NCBI GenBank assembly: GCA_016930895.1
Contig: JAFGFV010000055.1
Coordinates: 1-8,243 of the forward strand
Direction: 5' to 3'
Length of the DNA: 8,243 nucleotides
Source of the DNA: Spirochaetales bacterium
Lineage (GTDB): Bacteria; Spirochaetota; Spirochaetia; SZUA-6; DRHE01
Part shown: piece by piece, positions 5,755 through 8,243 of the stretch
Position numbering within the stretch: the first letter of the stretch is position 1
Layout: every line of letters starts with the position of its first letter
Program-made: the position numbers and the translations under genes
Notes under the pieces: model-generated
Seen by the model: only the letters and a program-made list of their open reading frames with translations
What the model was told of the DNA's origin: nothing
The model's database searches: none

Positions 5755-7216
5755 GATCGCGTTCCGCAACCTCCGGGAGCACCGCTCCAAGACCCTGATC
5801 ATCGGGATCATCATCGCCCTCGGCATCGCCCTGATGCTGGTGGGCAACGCCCTGATGGACACCGCGGGCAAGGGCATCCGGCGCAGCTTTATCGAAAACT
5901 ACACGGGGCACGTCATGATCAGCGGCAAGGCCGAGGTGGACGTCTCCCTGTTCGGCATCCAGGGACCCGAGGCCAGCTCGGAGGAGGTCCCGAGAATCCC
6001 GCAGTACGAGGCGGTATACGAGTACGCGGCCTCCCTCCCCCAGGTCCAGGCGCTGGCCGCCCAGGTCACCGGCTTCACCCTCTTTAGCTTCGAGGACAAG
6101 GGCAACCAGTTCGGCATCCTCTTTGGGATCGAGCCGGAGAGCTACCGCGCCATGTTCCCGGACAGCATCACGATGGTGTCGGGACGCTACCTGGAGCCTG
6201 GGGAGGAAGGCATCCTGCTCTCCGAAGGCAAGATCGAAGAGATCCGCGACGAGCTGGAGATCTCCCTCCAGGTGGGGGACCGCGTCGTGCTCAGCGGTCT
6301 GGGACCCGCGGGCTTCCGCATCCGGGAGGTTCCCATCCGGGGAGTCTTCCGCTTCCGGCAGGAGGTCGAAGGGCTGTCCCAGATCAACTTCATCGACGTC
6401 CAGTCCCTGCGGGCCCTGCTGGGCATGGTGGTGGCCTCGGCTGGAGCCCTGGAGCTGGAAGAGGAGGAGATCGGGCTGCTGAGTGCGGGCGGTGCCGCCG
6501 AAGAGCAGTTGTTCGGGGGATCGATGGTGGAATCGGCCGCCTCTGAGGAGGTCTCCATGACGGAGGATTCCCTCCTGGGCATCCTCGGGGAACGCGCCGA
6601 AGGCAGCTATGCCGCCTCCATCGACAGCGGCGCCTGGAACTTCCTGCTCCTCCAGCTCGAGGACGAGAGCCAGGTCGTGCCCGTGATCGCGGAGCTCAAC
6701 GGCTGGTTCGCCGCGGAGGAGATCGAGGCGCAGGCGGTGGACTGGAAGGCCGCTTCCGGCGGCTTCGGTTCCCTGGCCGACACCCTGCAGGTGGTCTTCA
6801 ACGTGCTCATCCTGATCATCGCGGTGGTGGCCGTGATCATCATCATGAATACCCTGGTGATTTCCGTGATCGAGCGCACCACCGAAATCGGGACCATGCG
6901 GGCCCTGGGAGCTCACAAGGGAATGGTCCGTTGGATGTTCGTCCTGGAAACCGCAAGCATCTCTCTCGTGTTCGGCCTCGTGGGGATCGCGCTCGGAGCC
7001 GGGATCATCGGCATCCTCAACCTGACGGGCATCCCCGCCCCCAACCCCTTCTTCGAGATCCTGTTCGGGGGCAAGGTGCTGCATCCGCTGCTTCCCCTTT
7101 CGGCGGTGCTGTACGCCCTGCTCGTGATCATCGCCATCGGGGTCCTGGCCAGCCTGTACCCGGTGGCCATCGCCCTGCGCATCCAGCCCGTGCGGGCCAT
7201 CCAGACGGAAGGGTAG
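5738..7216 (+). CDS. FtsX/MacB-like ABC transporter permease, first of two
   Basis: This 492-residue protein has the four-helix MacB/LolC topology: TM1 about 19-40, a large extracytoplasmic domain about 41-345, and TM2-TM4 at about 350-375, 405-430 and 452-480. The cytoplasmic loop after TM2 carries the family hallmark ERTTEIGTMRALGAHKGMV (from 379), and the end RIQPVRAIQTEG is typical. The ATG has AGGAG (5728-5732) at 5 nt and lies inside the 3' end of the ATPase gene. LolC and LolE are nearer 400 residues. The extra length includes an acidic stretch at about 236-290 (starting ALELEEEEIG, many Glu and Ser, few basic residues) within the extracytoplasmic domain. With the ATPase and the second permease it should form a heteromeric LolCDE-like complex in the inner membrane. 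The substrate could be a lipoprotein or another envelope molecule and is not shown by the sequence. Confidence 0.93.
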   Translation: MSVLFKIAFRNLREHRSKTLIIGIIIALGIALMLVGNALMDTAGKGIRRSFIENYTGHVMISGKAEVDVSLFGIQGPEASSEEVPRIPQYEAVYEYAASLPQVQALAAQVTGFTLFSFEDKGNQFGILFGIEPESYRAMFPDSITMVSGRYLEPGEEGILLSEGKIEEIRDELEISLQVGDRVVLSGLGPAGFRIREVPIRGVFRFRQEVEGLSQINFIDVQSLRALLGMVVASAGALELEEEEIGLLSAGGAAEEQLFGGSMVESAASEEVSMTEDSLLGILGERAEGSYAASIDSGAWNFLLLQLEDESQVVPVIAELNGWFAAEEIEAQAVDWKAASGGFGSLADTLQVVFNVLILIIAVVAVIIIMNTLVISVIERTTEIGTMRALGAHKGMVRWMFVLETASISLVFGLVGIALGAGIIGILNLTGIPAPNPFFEILFGGKVLHPLLPLSAVLYALLVIIAIGVLASLYPVAIALRIQPVRAIQTEG

Positions 7217-7218
7217 AC

Positions 7219-8243
7219 ATGAACAGCGCTCGCATCGCCTTCCGCAACCTCAGCCGTCAGAAGAAGCGCAGTTTTCTCCTGGGTGGGGCCATCGCCTTCG
7301 GCATCCTGATCATCAGCCTGGTCAACTCCTTTACCGCCGGGGTGGTGGAAAACGTGCAGGAGAACTTCAGCCACTTCCTGGCCGGGCACATCTTCCTGAC
7401 CGGCTACGAGAAGAGCCCCTCCGGGCGGGTGGTCAGCGTGATTCGGGACGACGCGGCCCTGACCGAGGCCATCCGCCGGATCGAGCAGGACTCCTTGCGC
7501 TACATCGCCAAGCGCTCGAGCCTGAACGGCGTGCTGATCTTCGAAGGGGAGAACACCCGCCAGCAGGTGGTGGGGGTGGACTGGGACGAGGAGCGTTACC
7601 TGCGGGACCGCCTGGTCCTGCGGGAGGGCACGATCGAGGCCGTGCTGGCGGAGCCGCGCGCTCTCGTGCTCAACGAGAAGGCGGCCGAGCGCCTGGGGGT
7701 GGCCGTCGGCGAGACCCTCCTGGTGCAGATGCAGACCGTGACCGGGCAGCAGAACGTCGGAGAGTTCATCCTGGCCGCTACCAGCGTGGACACCGGGATC
7801 TTCAGCAGCATGAGCGCCTACGGGCACCGGGGACACGTCAACACCCTGGTCAACATCGAGCCCGAGGAGTACATCACCCTCGGGATCTTCCTCGAGGACA
7901 TGGGGCGCATGGATCTCGAAGCCCAGCGCCTGTACCAGGCGCTGCAGGACCGGGTGTCGCTGTTCCCCCGGGCCGTAGGCCCCCAGGCCGGAGGCCCCCA
8001 GGCCATGCGGGGGCTCATGACCCAGATGGCGGAGGAGGAGTGGGAAGGGACCCGTTACCAGCTGGCTACGATCAGCGACTATCTCCAGCCCCTGAACCAG
8101 ATCGCCTCGACCCTGAACATTGTGGGCCTGGTGGTGGTGCTGATCCTGTTCGTGATCATCATGGTGGGGATCACCAACACCTTCCGGATGATCATCTACG
8201 AACGCACCCGGGAGATCGGGACCATGCGGGCCCTGGGCCTGCA
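7219..8243 (+). CDS. FtsX/MacB-like ABC transporter permease, second of two, partial at 3' end
   Basis: The frame is open from the ATG at 7219 to the window end (341 full codons). GGAAGGG (7207-7213) lies 5 nt before the start, and the previous gene stops at 7216, so the cistrons are 2 nt apart. The protein begins MNSARIAFRNLSRQKKRSF, has TM1 at about 18-38, an extracytoplasmic domain of about 255 residues, and TM2 at about 298-323. It is cut inside the hallmark ERTREIGTMRALGL (328-341), which closely matches that of the first permease. The last two helices lie beyond the window. It differs clearly from the first permease in the extracytoplasmic domain, as LolC and LolE differ. Near residues 254-262 it holds the repeat GPQAGGPQA, from an imperfect 15-bp tandem duplication (GGCCCCCAGGCC at 7978-7989 and 7993-8004). 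Confidence 0.93.
   Translation, partial: MNSARIAFRNLSRQKKRSFLLGGAIAFGILIISLVNSFTAGVVENVQENFSHFLAGHIFLTGYEKSPSGRVVSVIRDDAALTEAIRRIEQDSLRYIAKRSSLNGVLIFEGENTRQQVVGVDWDEERYLRDRLVLREGTIEAVLAEPRALVLNEKAAERLGVAVGETLLVQMQTVTGQQNVGEFILAATSVDTGIFSSMSAYGHRGHVNTLVNIEPEEYITLGIFLEDMGRMDLEAQRLYQALQDRVSLFPRAVGPQAGGPQAMRGLMTQMAEEEWEGTRYQLATISDYLQPLNQIASTLNIVGLVVVLILFVIIMVGITNTFRMIIYERTREIGTMRALGL

Noticed and set aside
5636..7084. 482-codon minus-strand open frame opposite the first permease
   Set aside because: It is a shadow of the FtsX-like permease frame, has a low-complexity His/Asp/Gly-rich composition, and lacks a credible start or neighbour.
7978..8004. Possible repeat array or recombination site in the second permease
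   Set aside because: It is only two copies of a 12-bp GC-rich unit within a coding frame, giving GPQAGGPQA. A local duplication explains it.

Overview
The window is a GC-rich (roughly two-thirds G+C) bacterial chromosome segment, densely coding, with short intergenic gaps and Shine-Dalgarno-led genes. A MacB/LolCDE-type transporter built from one ATPase and two FtsX-like permeases points to a diderm (Gram-negative-type) organism such as a GC-rich spirochaete or deltaproteobacterium. That placement is inference; nothing here fixes the taxon.

Layout. (1) Positions 1-2099, plus strand: the end of one ABC exporter half-transporter, then a complete second half-transporter. The first has Asp in place of the catalytic Walker B Glu. 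The second has the canonical Glu but an altered signature motif. Together they look like a heterodimeric exporter with one degenerate and one catalytic ATP site. (2) Positions 2139-3904, minus strand: a two-gene unit of a TetR-family regulator followed by a 370-residue protein. The latter aligns with a family of radical SAM enzymes but has lost the first cluster cysteine, the GGEP-like motif and the TNG-like motif, so it looks like a radical SAM pseudoenzyme. The unit is driven by a near-consensus sigma-70 promoter embedded in a nested palindrome of about 49 bp holding two GACACnnGTGTC operators, which implies autoregulation. (3) Positions 4082-4951, plus strand: a conserved hypothetical gene (DUF432-like by recall), divergent from the TetR gene. 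(4) Positions 5041-8243, plus strand: an ABC ATPase with a TTG start, then two FtsX-like permeases, the second cut by the window end. The cistrons overlap or abut, so this is one operon.

The exporter genes and the TetR/radical-SAM unit converge at about 2100-2138. The TetR unit and the DUF432-like gene diverge across a 177-bp region, so the TetR protein could also influence the DUF432-like gene and possibly the ABC operon beyond it. The most unusual content is the cysteine-depleted radical SAM relative under tight TetR-type control.
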